From Viscum album (Eukaryota > Streptophyta > Magnoliopsida > Santalales > Viscaceae), in the NCBI GenBank assembly GCA_963277665.1, contig OY728136.1, positions 1,977,176,576-1,977,240,575 on the forward strand: a DNA stretch of 64,000 nt, read 5' to 3'. Below the pieces are notes generated by a model. The model saw only the letters and a list, made by a program, of their open reading frames with translations. It ran no database searches and was not told the origin of the DNA. The position numbers and the translations under genes are program-made. Below are positions 10,753-23,529 of this stretch, piece after piece. How positions within the stretch are numbered: position 1 is the stretch's first letter; each line of letters starts with the position of its first letter.

Positions 10753-10757
10753 GGCGC
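10753..10757 (+). repeat. Target-site duplication (left) of solo LTR E: GGCGC
   Basis: GGCGC precedes E and is repeated at 13978-13982. The 5' LTR of A has a single copy at the matching point (about 4258-4262, GGGGCGCGGTG). Confidence 0.92.
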
Positions 10758-11679
10758 TGTAACAACCCGAAATTTTAAATAAATATTGTTTCCTAATTTT
10801 ATGTGTTATTTTTATACTCAACAAATGTTTTATTTAATAAACATGATTATAATTAGAATGAGACCATTGGGTTTTGACTGTTATATGACCATCGGTCAAT
10901 ATGACCACTGTGAACAAAATGTTTTGATTATTGTCTCTATATATAAGTAATCTTGGTTGATTATTATAGAAAGAAGATTAGATGGCCTCACCTAGTAGTC
11001 TTGGACCGATCGAAGCCCATCTAACAGAGCTTGGGAAGGAGGTAGCACCATTGGGCTTTGCTCTGGACCAAACCCAAGCCGAACTTCATCATGTGAAGCT
11101 AGAACGGAATCTCCTTCGTGAGAAGTTCAAACTGATAGAAATTACTACTCGGGCAATGTTGACCGAGCCGCCCCAAGATTCTATCACCCTAGCACACCTT
11201 ACTCTTAGGTCCTATGCTGGTATTATAAGGGGCTATGTAACGAGACCGTAACTGCCTTGTGTAATCCTTGTTTTAAATAAAAATTGGGATTTCTGCTTAT
11301 GATGAAGTTTATGAATTTTCAAATGACCGGATAAAAATAGTATGCATATTTTTGATGAATTTTCAAAAGAATATTTTGAAAAAAATGTTTATGTAAACCA
11401 TAAATAACTTAAAATGTGTAATGATTTTCAAAAAATGGTCTTCTACAATTATGTTCTGTACGAAATTTGGAGTCTAATAAGATCAAATTGATTTTTGATG
11501 AATAGTAAATTATGAATAGTGATTTTATGATTAGGATTAGTAATATGACCAAATGTATTAGTAATCTAACTTAAAGAAAGTTTTAAAAATAATCTAGGCA
11601 CCTTGATTAAGTAATGTGACTCAATAAAATGGTTAAATAATGGTTTCATAAATTATTATTCAAATATTAGTTTTTTCGG

Positions 11680-12005
11680 GTGAATAGTGTTTTTTAATTA
11701 AAAATTTAATTAAAATTATTTAGAAAATTATTTTTATAAAACAGATTTCATTTTTGAACTCAGATCACCGATATTATGCTATGGTAATTTTTGGGGTTTT
11801 TTCTGAAAAAACGAATTTTCGGTGAATAGTGTTTTTATTTAAAAATTAAATTAAAAATATTTAGAAAATTATTTTTATAAAGTGGAGTTCATATTTGTAA
11901 TCAGAGCGTTGATATTTGATTATGGTGAAATTTTGGGATCTTTCTGAGAAAGTTGAATTTTCAGTGAATAGTAAAAATGCAGATTTAGGGTTTCGGTATG
12001 TTTAA
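11680..12005 (+). repeat. 142-bp tandem module in solo LTR E
   Basis: GTGAATAGT recurs at 11680, 11822 and 11964, exactly 142 bp apart. Between them are matching strings such as TTTAGAAAATTATTTTTATA and TTCTGARAAA followed by GAATTTTC. There are two full units and the start of a third. Confidence 0.9.
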
Positions 12006-12197
12006 TGACATCATAGCTGTGTCATGATGATGTCATGAGTTATTTTAAGGGTTGGCCGGCCAAGGGTGATGAATTATTGTTTTGGGGGCCCCATGTGGCC
12101 TAACTCCATGATAAATGCCAAGGGAGAGCACATGGGTTTGAGAAAAGCACATGTGAGGTGTCCTTTGGCCATTAATGCCTTGTCCCCTCACTTTCCC

Positions 12198-12205
12198 TAT
12201 AAATA
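12198..12205 (+). promoter_or_regulatory. TATA box of solo LTR E
   Basis: TATAAATA lies in CCCTATAAATACCAAG, followed by a C-rich leader. This is the typical U3/R promoter layout of plant LTRs. Transcription would start about 30 bases downstream. Confidence 0.65.
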
Positions 12206-12319
12206 CCAAGCCCTCCTCCCATCCATTAGACTCCCCACTCTTCCCCAACGAAGTTCTGGTCTCATTACCTCCCAAGGAGTCCTCCCAAGGTGCCCCCAAG
12301 CCCTCAAGGTCCAAACCTT

Positions 12320-13000
12320 TGAGTTTTAAGAGTTACGTTTTAAGGTAAGGGATCCGATCATTCTCTTTCTTTTCAAGTGATCTCTTTTATGTCATTTCTT
12401 TTATGCTCCATGTTCTTATGTTAGAGGATGTTCTTTTATACTCCTATTACTGCCCTTTTAATGTTAATATAATGAGAGTCCCCTTTTTACTCTCATTATT
12501 TCGTTTTATGATGTTTTAAGTGGCGTCGTTAGGCTGCCGAAATTTTTGTTACAGATTCTTTCTCCCTTCTCATTTTTCAAGATCTATTTTCATTTAAAGT
12601 ATTTCAAGTTCCTTTTTTTATGTTGGGGTATGATCTCTAAATTTATCATACTGATATTTTATGATCATATGATGAGAGACCCCATTTGATCTCTTCAATT
12701 CAGTATTTTGAAGTTTTAAGTGGCGCCGTTAGGCTGCCGAATTTTTAAGTGGTTCTTCACCCTTCTCGTTTTGAAGTTCTACTTTCATGTCAATTCTTTC
12801 AAGTTCCTTTTTGTTATTTTGGGGTATGATCTCTATATCTATCATACTGGACTCTTTTTTTCATATGATGAGAGACTCCATTTGATCTCTTCAATTCAGT
12901 ATTTTGAAGTTTTAAGTGGCGCCGTTAGGCTGCCGAACTTTCATAAGAGAAGTCTAATTTTTGTCTTCCTTCCATGTTTTTCATTTCAAATGGTATGTCC
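12320..13000 (+). repeat. About 198-bp tandem repeat in solo LTR E
   Basis: TTTTAAGTGGCGCCGTTAGG (one copy with GTCGTT) followed by CTGCCGAA recurs with TGGCG at 12521, 12721 and 12917, spacings 200 and 196. Units also share GGGGTATGATCTCTA and GATGAGAGAC. A decayed fourth copy of the core, GCCGTTATGCTGCAG, lies near 13126. Confidence 0.9.
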
Positions 13001-14676
13001 TTGAAATTTGATTACCATGATCATGTATCATTCTTATTCTGTCCATCTACTGTTTTATGGGTCATTTATGAATGTTTGACCCATTTTCCCTCTATTTTTA
13101 ATGTCTTCTAAAACGTCGTAACATAGCCGTTATGCTGCAGATTTTCCGTCTCAAAATGTCTCTCTATTTTTCTAAAGTTCTTTTATATTATTAAGTGAAT
13201 ACTCAAATCTCTTTCTTCTAAAGGGGTATTCACATATATACCAAAATTTCTATTTTAAATTCTGGGATTTACATACATGAGACCCACCTTCCTTTTCTGT
13301 GGGTTTTAAAGTGACGTAAAGATCATGTCTTTAAAGCAGTTTTTAAAACGTTATGATTATGAAATAAAACCCATTTATTTTATGCTATATGGGTTATTTA
13401 TGAAATGTTTGATGATGATATATGTGGCTCACATGATAATAAAGTCAAATTTAAGGGTGCGCCCTGATAGCGCTCCAATGCATTGGGTAAAGAATTAATC
13501 TCTAGAGATGACCATTTTAACGACGCCTTGGTGAATAACCTTGGTAATTTTTAACGACACCTTGGGGGTGGACCTTGGTGAAACGAAACGATTGTCAATA
13601 TTAAATGTTGCAGCCACATCTTCAAGTTATGAAAAATGTTATTTTTATTATGAAATGCCTCATGATTTCTTTCTCATGCCTTAAAGTTCTTTTCGTGTCT
13701 TTATTGAAGTATATCAAGTTCACATGTAAAATGTCCCTCTTGTTTCCCTTACTGGGCCTTATGCTTACCCTTTCTTTTGATGTATGTCCCCAGGTTATGA
13801 GATGCAGTAATGAACCTAGGATGAACATAAGGAGAAGCCTTTAAAGTGTTTAAGAAGAATGTTTTTTTTTATTGTTTCATGTATTAAGTTCCTGGTTTCC
13901 AAGACACTAAACCTTAAAGATCCTCGGTTTTGTAAAATGTAATGAATGTTTATGTGATAAAAAGGCGGGATGCTATAGGCGCGGTGCCGTCGCACCGCGT
14001 CGGACAACGAAGGCCGCGGCCGGTTCCGGGCCGCAGCGGAATGAGAAGACCGGCGGCCAGCCGGGCCGCCGGTGTCGAAAGCCGGAAGGGGGACCGGCCT
14101 TGCCGGTCCCGTTGAGGAAGAACCGGTCGGCCAGGTCGGGCCGGCCGGAAGGGAGAAAACCGGGGGAAATAATATCCCCCGGCCAGCCTTAATGGCCCAC
14201 CCATTATGAGGGGGGCCGGTTTCACAAGGGGGGGGGGGGGGGGGGCAGGCGGCCCCCCGTTTTCTCGAAGGCGGGCCCCCACGTGAGGGGGGCCGTTTTT
14301 CATTAGGCGCGGCAGGTTGTCGCGCCACCAGCAGAGGAAAGGCGGGGGCTTTGCCCCCCGCGCGCGGCACACGAACGGAGCCCAGGCCGCGCCGCCTTGC
14401 CGGCCCGCACCGCCGAGCCGGGCCGGGTTTTCCGAGCTGGGCCGGGTCGTCGGGCCGGGTCGCCGCCCGGGGCGGGTCGACCCAGGGGGGGTCAGGCCGG
14501 GTCGGCCTGAGCCCAGACCCCCAGTTTCGGACCACTTTCGGTCAAAAGCCCGTATCTTGGGATACGGGCCTCCAAACGACTCGCCGTCCGCGGCAACGCG
14601 ATCCTTGGATCGAGACGGTCGTTTTGGTATACTATACTCAAGGTACATCTTCCTTTTCGGGAGCCTACATGGTTAA

Positions 14677-14739
14677 AACTCCATAGTTAAGCGTGCTTGG
14701 CCTAGAGTAGTGATCAGGATGGGTGACCTCCTGGGAAGT
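14677..14739 (+). ncRNA. 5S rRNA-derived segment in the A 3' LTR
   Basis: This is the same 63-bp match as at 4968-5030, with both Pol III control regions unchanged. Neither copy has drifted within the segment, although the surrounding LTR sequences differ at scattered positions. The next TTTT is at 14842-14845. Confidence 0.88.
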
Positions 14740-16501
14740 TTCCCAGGGTGGGTGTGAGACCGAAAAACCAAATAACTCTCAGATCGGGCGTCCGATTGAC
14801 GCGCCGTCTGTTGCGTTGAGTTTCTGTTGACGATACGGAACTTTTGGAATCCTCCGCCCGAGATTTGGATGCAGATGGATAGTGGACGGGTTGGATCGCA
14901 CTGAAATCCAACCGGGCCCCGGGAACGAAAAAGCTGATATCTTTCTGACAGAACGTCTGTTTGACGAACCGTCAGCGGCGTTGGTGATCTCGTTGGGAAA
15001 CGGTCCCTATGAGTATACCCTATGAGAGTTCAGGGTACAGTTGAGATACAGCCGGGTTTGGTTCGCTCATGAAACCAACCGGGCCCCTGGGACGAAAAGG
15101 CTAATAACTCACAGACCGGGCGTCTGATTGACGCGCCGTCTGTTGTGTTGAGACCCCTATGACGAGGCGGTCCTTTGAGATACTTCTTCGTGGGACATTG
15201 AGATACTTGGAGTATCGACCTGTAGCTCGTGGAGCGGACCCTCCCAGTGACGAGCATGCAGAGTACAAAGACTGTGTAACTGGCTGAGACCTGACGACTG
15301 CTTGACTGACTCGACTTGGAGTGAGTCGACTAGCCCAGTGGATGGAGCACTAATTTCTGAGGTGCAGACCCATGGCGGACGGAGCACTACCTGTGTGACA
15401 GTGCAGACACGCGGTACTCGTCCGGAGAGTACCTCAGCAGGCTACTAGGGGGTGTGCACTACTGTGTTTGGGTGACATACCTCGGCGGGAAGCACTACTG
15501 TGTCTGGGTGGCTGACCCACGGTACTCGACAGGAGTAGTACTTCAGCAGTCTTAGGTTAGTGATCAGTACCTCAGAGTCGTGACAGGACCATTGTACACT
15601 CCAGAGACGGAGTTCTTCAGCAGTTACGGTTTCGATAATAAAATCCTGGTTTGAGCTGAGACTTTTGACCTTGTGTTTACCTCATTATTGATATGGGTCA
15701 CTTGCTAAATTAGGTATATGTATAAGCATATACCTGGGTAGTGGATATCCATTGATTTCACAATCCTTGTGTTTCCTCATGATTGAGATGGGTTACTTGA
15801 TAACTTAGGTATATGTATGGGCATATACCTAAGTAGAGGTTATCTGTTGAGATTTTCTTTGTGGTTATCCTTGTTGGTTTAGTGAGACCTTGAGGGTCTC
15901 GGGGTCCCTACTGAGTATCGTTATACTCACCCCTGCACGGGCTATGCCCGCACCTCGTTGTGTTGGTTGCAGATGACGTGCAGTGCTGACGAAGGCCGAG
16001 TGTTCGAGGACTGGACGGTACCCGGAGGTGGACTACACGACGAGTCAGTACCTGAAGGTGGACTACACGACGTGACGACTCACTGAGGAGGTTGACGGAT
16101 GAGAGCGTGGAGGAGGCTATCTGTACCTACCCTTCAGGTAGGATCCGTGGTGGACGATCCAGGAGCTGCGCCAATTTTACCTACCCTTCAGGTAGGATCC
16201 GAGGAGGACGACCCAGGAGCCGCTTCCGTCCCACCAGCTGTTGTATTTTTCTGTTGTACTTGGATCAGTTTTAGTTGTACTTTCTTTTGGGTTTGTATTC
16301 TGGCTCATTTTTCCTTTCAGCACTTCTCTTTGTACTTAGTGTTTACTTTCTCTTATACTCTGTCGTGTTTGTTTACTTTTATAAAGGCAATGCCTTCCCA
16401 GTTATCAGGTTTTACGCCTTTGGTGCTAGTCACCAGCCCCTGGCCTATGGAAGGCGGGCTTGGGGTAGTCACGGCACGGGCCCCGAGGACGGGCCGTGAC
16501 A

Positions 16502-16506
16502 TCTTA
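16502..16506 (+). repeat. Target-site duplication (right) of element A: TCTTA
   Basis: This pairs with 3059-3063. The X LTR sequence resumes directly after it. Confidence 0.93.
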
Positions 16507-19038
16507 GGTGTTGTCTCGTGCTTGATTTTGGAATGAATGACTTTATAGGAGGACTTGGAGCAGCTTTTGGGTGGTGAATTAATTTGGGAATGCTTCAATT
16601 AAGGTAGGCGGTCTCTGATACTCACCATATGTCTTATTGAAAATTTTTATGGTTTATATGACAAGTGGAATCTCTAATGAGTGTGTTTTACTATTTAATA
16701 AATATAATTTCAATTTTATGTTTTGATAAAGGTTAAATTTAAAATGAATTTCCCAAATTGAGTAAGTTCCGTGGGAGATAGAAACCCTTAACAAATAGTT
16801 GGTCTATATGGATATTGATGGCCAAGATCAAGAATTTTAATGTGAAATACTATTTCATATAGACCTCTTGAGTGGATTGATTAGAATGAGTTTGTTTTAG
16901 TGTCCCTTTCCTATGAGCCTCAAATACCTCCTAGAGGGGGTTTTGAGAATTTCTTGAGATGAATGGCCTGAACGGACTATTTGAGGGCTCTTATAACACC
17001 TTAGAGTCATTGGGATCATTGAATAGAATTTGGGAAAGCAATTATTCCCTTTTCAGATGTGTTTTTCCTTGGTGCATAGATCTTGGGTAGAACGGGATAG
17101 AATTGGGATTGTATGAGTAAATATATTTAGATGACTTCAATATTAGAATGGGACATGAGAATTCTCATGATAATATATATTTTGAGGTATACTCATGATT
17201 CTTATGAGTATATAAGTTTATTTGGACAATTTCAAGGGATGTTATGTCTTCCAAGAATTGGATTTTGACCCAAGAGACTAATGGTGATAAAGGATCCCAG
17301 GGGGGATGCCTTTAGATATGTGATAACATAGGGAACCTGAGTGGGTCTCCCATTGATAGAATGACACTAAGTCAGTGTGTATGTTTGGGTAGTTATGGTT
17401 GTGGGGGTCACCTTAGAAATTGAACTGATGTTCAAGATTGATAGGGTGGTGATGGGTTTGGGCATTCTGCCATCCCTTGATATGTTTTTTATTTTATTTT
17501 TGGTTATGATGTGTGATTGATTTGGATTCCAGGGAATCATCCATTAGTCCTAGAATAATTGTGATTTCAAAGGATTATAAAGAATCACATATTGAGGTCT
17601 ATTAGTCTCTATGATTCCCAGAATGTCTAGGATCTGGTGTCACATAATATTGGGCAACATATAACAAGTTTTATTATCATCTAGTGTGTATGGTTGATAC
17701 AGTTATAAATTCCAGGAGAAGGGTATTTGGATCTAGCATTAGAGATAGTAATGGAATGCATATAGAAATAATAAATATTCATGGGATTCGTTTATATAGT
17801 GAGTCCGTTTTTAATGTTCGGTGTTCCTGGGATTCAAATGATGATACCATTAAACCATTATAAATTCCATGTACCCCTAGGATTTTAAAGGTGGTATGAT
17901 ATTTAAGGTCTTCATATATCCTCAATCATAGATTTTGAACATCATAAGGGCTTTTTTTATATCCCCTCAATTGATTCATTAGTTACCCCTAGAATCAGGT
18001 GGATGCACCAGATATGGTTTGGTTGAGGAGTTTCATGTTATTGGATGCCAATGAGATTGAACATATGTTCTGAGAGGGTATTATATATGATTTCATGCAT
18101 ATCCCTATAATCAATCACTCTTGAAAATATAATATCTTCTAGGGCCTATCCTCCTTGTAATTAGACATAGGTTTGACCACTATAATTTTCAAGTACTACC
18201 ACGGGGTTGACTATTAGTCTAGAGGATGATTAATACCTGGTGATTCCCTAAGATCCAATTCTCACCCTAGAGGAGGAATGATCAAGGTATTTCTAAGGTT
18301 TGGATATAGGTCTCCCAGTAGTGATGCTCATTATTAGAGACACTCTAGAACTGGTCAAAATATGTATGGTCAATCAGGGCCATGGACCTGAGGATCGATG
18401 GAGGTTTATTTTTTATCACTCAGTTATTTATTTATTTTTTAATGATCATTTCACATGTACATATCACTAAATTTTTGGTTACATGTGGAAAAAAAATTTG
18501 GTTCACTACTATGTTACATACTCACACTCTACATGGTATTCCATTGAACTTGGTTGCCTAAGAAACTCTCAAAAGGTTATTTGAGGCATGGGTTTGGCAG
18601 AGACCTAGGATTTCATAAATTAGATGGAGTAGCCCGGATGAGATTCCAATATGAATATGAGGTTATTTTCAAATATTATAGTGCATCCTCCTATATTATT
18701 ATTTTGGTATTCATTTATTTTATTTTATTTATTCTATATATGTGATTATCTTGATGGATTATCAGTCATGTATGTGTGTCTGTCAGTATTTCATTCATTG
18801 TCACATGTTTTACTACCTTGCTACTATTAATGGAATTTGATGGTTATTATTTTTGATTGATATTAGTTTATTTATTACATTATTTTTGAACACTAATATG
18901 GATCATATAGTCTCCCCATTATACCTCCTTAGAACCTCAATACTAGTGGGAAGTATCTGGAATATTAGAGGGGCGGTTGAGGTTACAGGGAGGTCTAGTC
19001 TAATTATTGTATAGAGTGGTCTGGAATGAGGTGTTATA

Positions 19039-19793
19039 AACATATATCAGTTATTTTTTTTTTTTTTTATCTTACTCTTTTGTATATGGTATCTAGTATA
19101 TATTGTAATGTGTCAAAACATTTATGGGTGTCAAGCTAGTACATATTGAGCACCTGTTTTAGTTAGAAATACTGTTTTCAAGGGAAGGGATTTATGTCCT
19201 AGATTTAATAAGTTCTGGTCGAACAATTTTTACCTCATGTGACGTTTATGATTTTTGGATTTATGATTTTTTATATAATTTTGGATCATATACCATTTAA
19301 AATAGTCCATTTATGGATTTGGATCTTGGATTATTGTGGCCAGTGGTGTATCATGGATCATTCTCATCACATAGGGATTCACAAGACATATTTTCCTACT
19401 GGGGTGTGATTTGTGTCACTATAAATGGGAACCAAGTATTTAATTTTTTTTAAATAGGATATTTATTAGATGTTATGTTAATCTGTTGGTGTAATTATAC
19501 TCAACTGGACCGATATTTATGTACTTCTTTTTAAGGGTAGGTCATGTGGATCTATAAAGAGATGCTCAATGATGAGGAAAATCATGTAGTCCATTATGCA
19601 CGGGTGGTGTAGTGACCCTAGTAGGTTGATGTAGGATTTTGATTCCCTTATTATAAACCCATTATGGTTTTTTACTATTTAATTTAAGTTAGATAAAGAA
19701 CCCATAACAACTTCTTTGGTGTTTTCCTGTATAACTTGGAACGTCACTCTACTTAACTAAATCATGTGACATTGTTTTGATGGATATAGTTTG
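19039..19793. other. Left part of the internal region of element X
   Basis: The stretch starts with a decayed primer-binding-site-like string (TATATCAG near 19043) and a T-run. No gag or pol motif is readable. It ends at the GTTTG target of element D (19789-19793). Confidence 0.55.
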
Positions 19794-22700
19794 TGTAACG
19801 CCCCGACCCCAGATACCCAGAGTCGGTGCATTATTGCGTAACATTGGCATGATCACAAAAGATCAAGTCATGAAAGACCGATTAGTTTAGTAGCCTTGGA
19901 AGAACTGGATACATTCATAAATGTTACATTACATCATAAAGTGAAAAACTTCAATAACATAGTCTCCATTTTCCACACTCATCCCCTTCATACTATCCCC
20001 GCAGGTCATTCCTAAAATACTTCTTCACATCCTGGAAAAATTAAAACATTAAAAGGGGTGACCTCAGATGCTCAGTAAGGATAAAAATATATCGGAAGCC
20101 TTCATAAATAAACATAAACATTTAAGGCAATGTATAACTAAATAAATGCCTTTTAAATAGGAACTTCAACATAATATGTCGAAAGTAAAATGAAATAATG
20201 TCATTTACTTATTCACATGGATATTCTACTGGTCGAATAATCAAATGCAATATCAATAACCACTTTCATAATGATGGAATGCATAATTCTAGACTATCAT
20301 AACCAAGTAGACAAGGCCTCGTGCCAAGACTACAAATAAGATTTTGTCAAGGCCTCGTGCCAAGACACTAGTTTGTCTCATGAGACCTTCCGATGCATCT
20401 AGGAGCTATAGCGGGCTCCGCCCGTCACTTATTAAGTCCAATGCGTTCCTCATATGAAAAGGTTTAAACATATTATAAACCATAACATAATCTTATCACA
20501 TAAAACATACATAAAGAAAACATAAAATTTCCACATTTCAATCACAAGATATCAACAAAACACATTGATATAACAAAAACACTTTCAAAACCATTTTCAA
20601 TACCAAAATAAAAGAAAATTAAAACTTTGTATTTATTTTTCATATTAAAAAAAGTTATGGCTTGTAGAGGAAGCCGAAACTCAAATAATGGTCACGGCGG
20701 TGGAGAAGTCGTTGTCGCTGCATATGTACGACAAAAAAACATTCCTTTTTTCCGTTTAGTAAAATTCTTCATATAAATAAATTCCTTTTGAATTAACGTA
20801 AAAGTCAAAGGTTTTTATACACCGTATAAAAGACATTTGTGTATAAAACAAAATATACCTCAATGAATGGAGATTGAGGCGAAGTCCCTTACAAAGATCA
20901 TTTTTTAAATAAAATAGATCTATTTTTTGTATTCACTATAAGTACACATAAATAAAGTAAAAATACAAGATAGGACATAATAATATCCTGACATAATTTG
21001 AAAGTAGGAGATTATCCAAAAGAATAGAAATTGGGTTAAGAAGTTCCTTTACCATGTGTCCGACTTGACGCGATCATTCTTTAACCTCCTGAATAATAAA
21101 CTAGAGTTAATTTCTATTTGCTTAAGAACCTTTTCCAATTTAATTATTTCTTTTATATCACTTATTACCATGTTATGAACATTATGTAATTATTTAAGTT
21201 AATAACGGTCATTTTGTCGATCTTTGGTACTTGAGTTAAAAATAAACTTCTTATAATTACAAGTTGTTCATGTGGTGAAATATCAATTATATCCAGGATT
21301 ATATTCAAGATTCAGATATCATATATATCATATATATCCAGTATATACATGCATTTATAATATTACACAATGTTTAGAGGTAAGAAATGAAATGCACCGT
21401 TCATGGAGACGATAAGCCGTACGTACGCATTAACGCTACTTTCATTTCTATTTCGTAATTAATGGAATGAAATTATAATTATATAAAGGTATAATATAAT
21501 TCCAGTATAATATAATGTATAATACCATTTACTCCATCCTTTATACATCCAACATATGGCATTAAGGATTCAAATCACTTTGAGGGGGCGGTAGTCCGCA
21601 CTTCCTAAAATGAAAATATCGCGTTTACCCATAATGGAAACCATAAAGGTATTCCATAAATGAAAAATACAGAAGATTAAGTAATACATAAACATATTAT
21701 ATATCATATATAAATATATTGACATCTTAATGGCCACCTTTGAATGTGTTATATGAGTGTTGAACAATCATCGTTTCGTGAGGCAGAAATTCGCCATCCA
21801 CAGAAATAGTATGTTCTTTAAACATTAGATGTAGGTGTGTGCAAGTGTAGATCAAATACATCTTATAACAACATCCTAGTATATTGAAGATACTGTTTTT
21901 GTCACAAAAGAAATTAAAAAAAAGAGTTTAAGGGGTTGGAGAAGTAAAATAAAACAAAATAACATAAAAGAAGACATTACCTTAAAATCAGGTAACTCTT
22001 TTTTGATTTGAGCCAAAGGCTTCCTTGGGAAAAATTCTGCCCAATGTGAGGATTCTAGGAGTAATAGAGGGAAGTTGAGGGAGTATTTTGGCCGAGGTTG
22101 GCCAATCCAAAAGGCTTTTAAGTTTTGAATAAGGTTGCAGTGGTGGGGGCCTTTTATAAGAGGAGAGGAGGGGCACTCTTGGAAAGTTATAAAAGGTTAC
22201 TTTATTATAAAGTTATTTTCGGATTTAAAAGGTCCCAAAATTATATATTTCGAGGATAAGGTGATAAGAGTTCTAAATCCACCCATACAATCAGTTTTTG
22301 AAATGTGTAGGTCTTATATTTTACATTATCTTATCATTTTATTTAAATCATTAAATAATGAGGTAATCACTGCATCATCATGGTGTCATAAATCATTTAA
22401 TTTATATAATGTCTAAAAATTATAAAAAACTATCATGATGTAGGAAATCTTATTATATTTATAATGAATATTTATAGTCAAAAATATGACTTCTATAACC
22501 CCATTTAAAAATTCTTTTAGTAAACTAAATCATGTTTGTGATATTTTTATTTTAACATTAAATAAAAAGTTTTTAATGTCATTTTCCTACCAAAGTGGCT
22601 TCATGGGGTCCCCAAGATGACCCATGGATTGTCTTGGTCGGCCAAGACTCATCCAATAGGGGTAGGACATGTGTCAAGGTCATTTCATATTATTATAACA

Positions 22701-23515
22701 TTATCTTTACCTTAAATTTCACTAATTACCTTTAATCGCAATTAATTAAACTTAAAAGTTACTATTCACCAAAAATTATTTTAATCCCATTGAACCACAT
22801 TTTACTTCCTAATGAAAACCATGTATGTCGGATTTTTGAAAATCAAATCACAGAAGTGGTAATTTTTCATTTAAACGAAAAATCAGTTTTTTAACTACCA
22901 CTTAGTAGTTTCACTATTCATCAAAAATTGAAGTTTTTCAGAACAATGCCAAAATTTCACCCTAAGCTATAATTGATATTCCGAATTCAAAATTGATTTC
23001 TATTTTACAAAATTACAAACATATAAGTTGCATTAATTAATTTTATAATTAATTCCCACTGTCACAACAAATAGCGTTTTTTTAAGAAACAATATATATC
23101 AAAAGATTGACAATTGTTTATGTCCAATTTCAATGTTAAATTAATTCTAATAACCACCATTGGATAAAATGGTAAAAATATATTCTAATTATACCTTAAA
23201 ACTGATAAATAGTATAATTTATCACTATAAATTATTTTGATTAAAAAAGTTGTTTTATGTATTTTTCACTATTCATAAAAAAATGGAAGTTCTCAGAAAA
23301 TTACAAAAAATTCAACTAAGGATAATTTCTATATTACGAATAAAAAAATGAAGTCCATTTTGAAATATAAAATTTCTATAATTTTAAAAAGTGGTTATTA
23401 CTATTCATAACGGCTACTTTGATTAGTCACGGTGTGTTAGAACTCGAACTTGCGTACAATGTAAGCTATTGCATTATTGAAAGAGAAGTGTATCGTGGAT
23501 GCTCGGGGTGTTACA
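19794..23515 (-). repeat. 3' LTR of element D (left copy)
   Basis: On the plus strand it reads TGTAACGCCCCG to CGGGGTGTTACA. It contains a 19-bp direct repeat CAAGGCCTCGTGCCAAGAC at about 20307 and 20349, several CACTATTCA modules at 22760-23405, and a minus-strand TATA box. No protein-coding gene is seen. Confidence 0.92.
22151..22158 (-). promoter_or_regulatory. TATA box in the D 3' LTR
   Basis: On the minus strand the sequence is TATAAAAG, followed by GCCCCCACCACT. The same site is kept in the other LTR, which supports a real LTR promoter. Confidence 0.7.
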
Positions 23516-23529
23516 TTCTCCCCTCCTTC
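23516..23529 (-). other. Polypurine tract of element D
   Basis: On the minus strand GAAGGAGGGGAGAA directly precedes the LTR start TGTAACACCCC. This is a clean plus-strand primer site. Confidence 0.9.

Larger units (their letters stand above)
10758..13977 (+). mobile_element. Solo LTR E (3220 bp) nested in the 3' LTR of element A
   Basis: The segment starts TGTAACAACCCG and ends CGGGATGCTATA. The end is the inverted complement of the start apart from three bases, as in LTR termini. It is flanked by GGCGC on both sides and has no internal domain. This is the footprint left when recombination between two LTRs removes the body of an element. It carries a TATA box and two sets of tandem repeats. 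It shares GTGAATAGT-type modules with the LTRs of element D, so E is probably a related gypsy family. Orientation is taken from the TATA box. Confidence 0.9.
3064..16501 (+). mobile_element. Element A: non-autonomous Ty3/gypsy (Del/Tekay-type) retrotransposon with 3.7 kb LTRs
   Basis: The element has LTRs starting TGTAAAGACCCGG and ending TGACA, a perfect 5-bp duplication TCTTA, a primer-binding site TGGTATCAGAGG right after the 5' LTR, a broken gag with a CCHC knuckle, the C-terminal end of an integrase, and a purine tract before the 3' LTR. The internal region is only 2765 bp. It lacks recognisable protease, reverse transcriptase, RNase H and the integrase catalytic core, so mobilisation would have needed proteins from a relative. 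The 3' LTR carries a nested solo LTR. The two LTRs differ by only a few percent by eye, which makes A younger than X and copia-1. Confidence 0.93.
9558..16501 (+). repeat. 3' LTR of element A, interrupted by solo LTR E
   Basis: The LTR starts TGTAAAGACCCGG and ends GTGACA at 16501. Removing E and one copy of its duplication leaves 3719 bp against 3729 bp for the 5' LTR. All tandem repeats, the GC-rich block and the 5S-derived segment recur here. Differences from the 5' LTR are mostly single substitutions and changes in G-run length. Confidence 0.93.
2144..19038 (+). repeat. 5' LTR of element X, interrupted by element A
   Basis: The LTR consists of 2144-3063 and 16507-19038. Its first part aligns with 32485-33420; both contain the string AATTTTATGAGGGG and the pyrimidine stretch TTTTTCTCCCA. 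Its second part aligns with 33420-34230 and then 40682-42401, for example TTGATAGAATGAC at about 17350 with TTGATAGAATAAC at about 40710. The LTR ends GGTGTTATA at 19038. A C-run at about 2563-2575 lies in the first part. No coding sequence is seen. Confidence 0.75.

Noticed and set aside
13816..14648. Two overlapping minus-strand open frames of 239 and 232 codons
   Set aside because: They cross the E/A junction at 13977 and lie in the GC-rich block. They are composition artefacts that mix two elements.
22135..22416. 93-codon open frame in the D LTR
   Set aside because: It runs opposite to the element and is not kept at the matching place of the other LTR (about 28467 onward).
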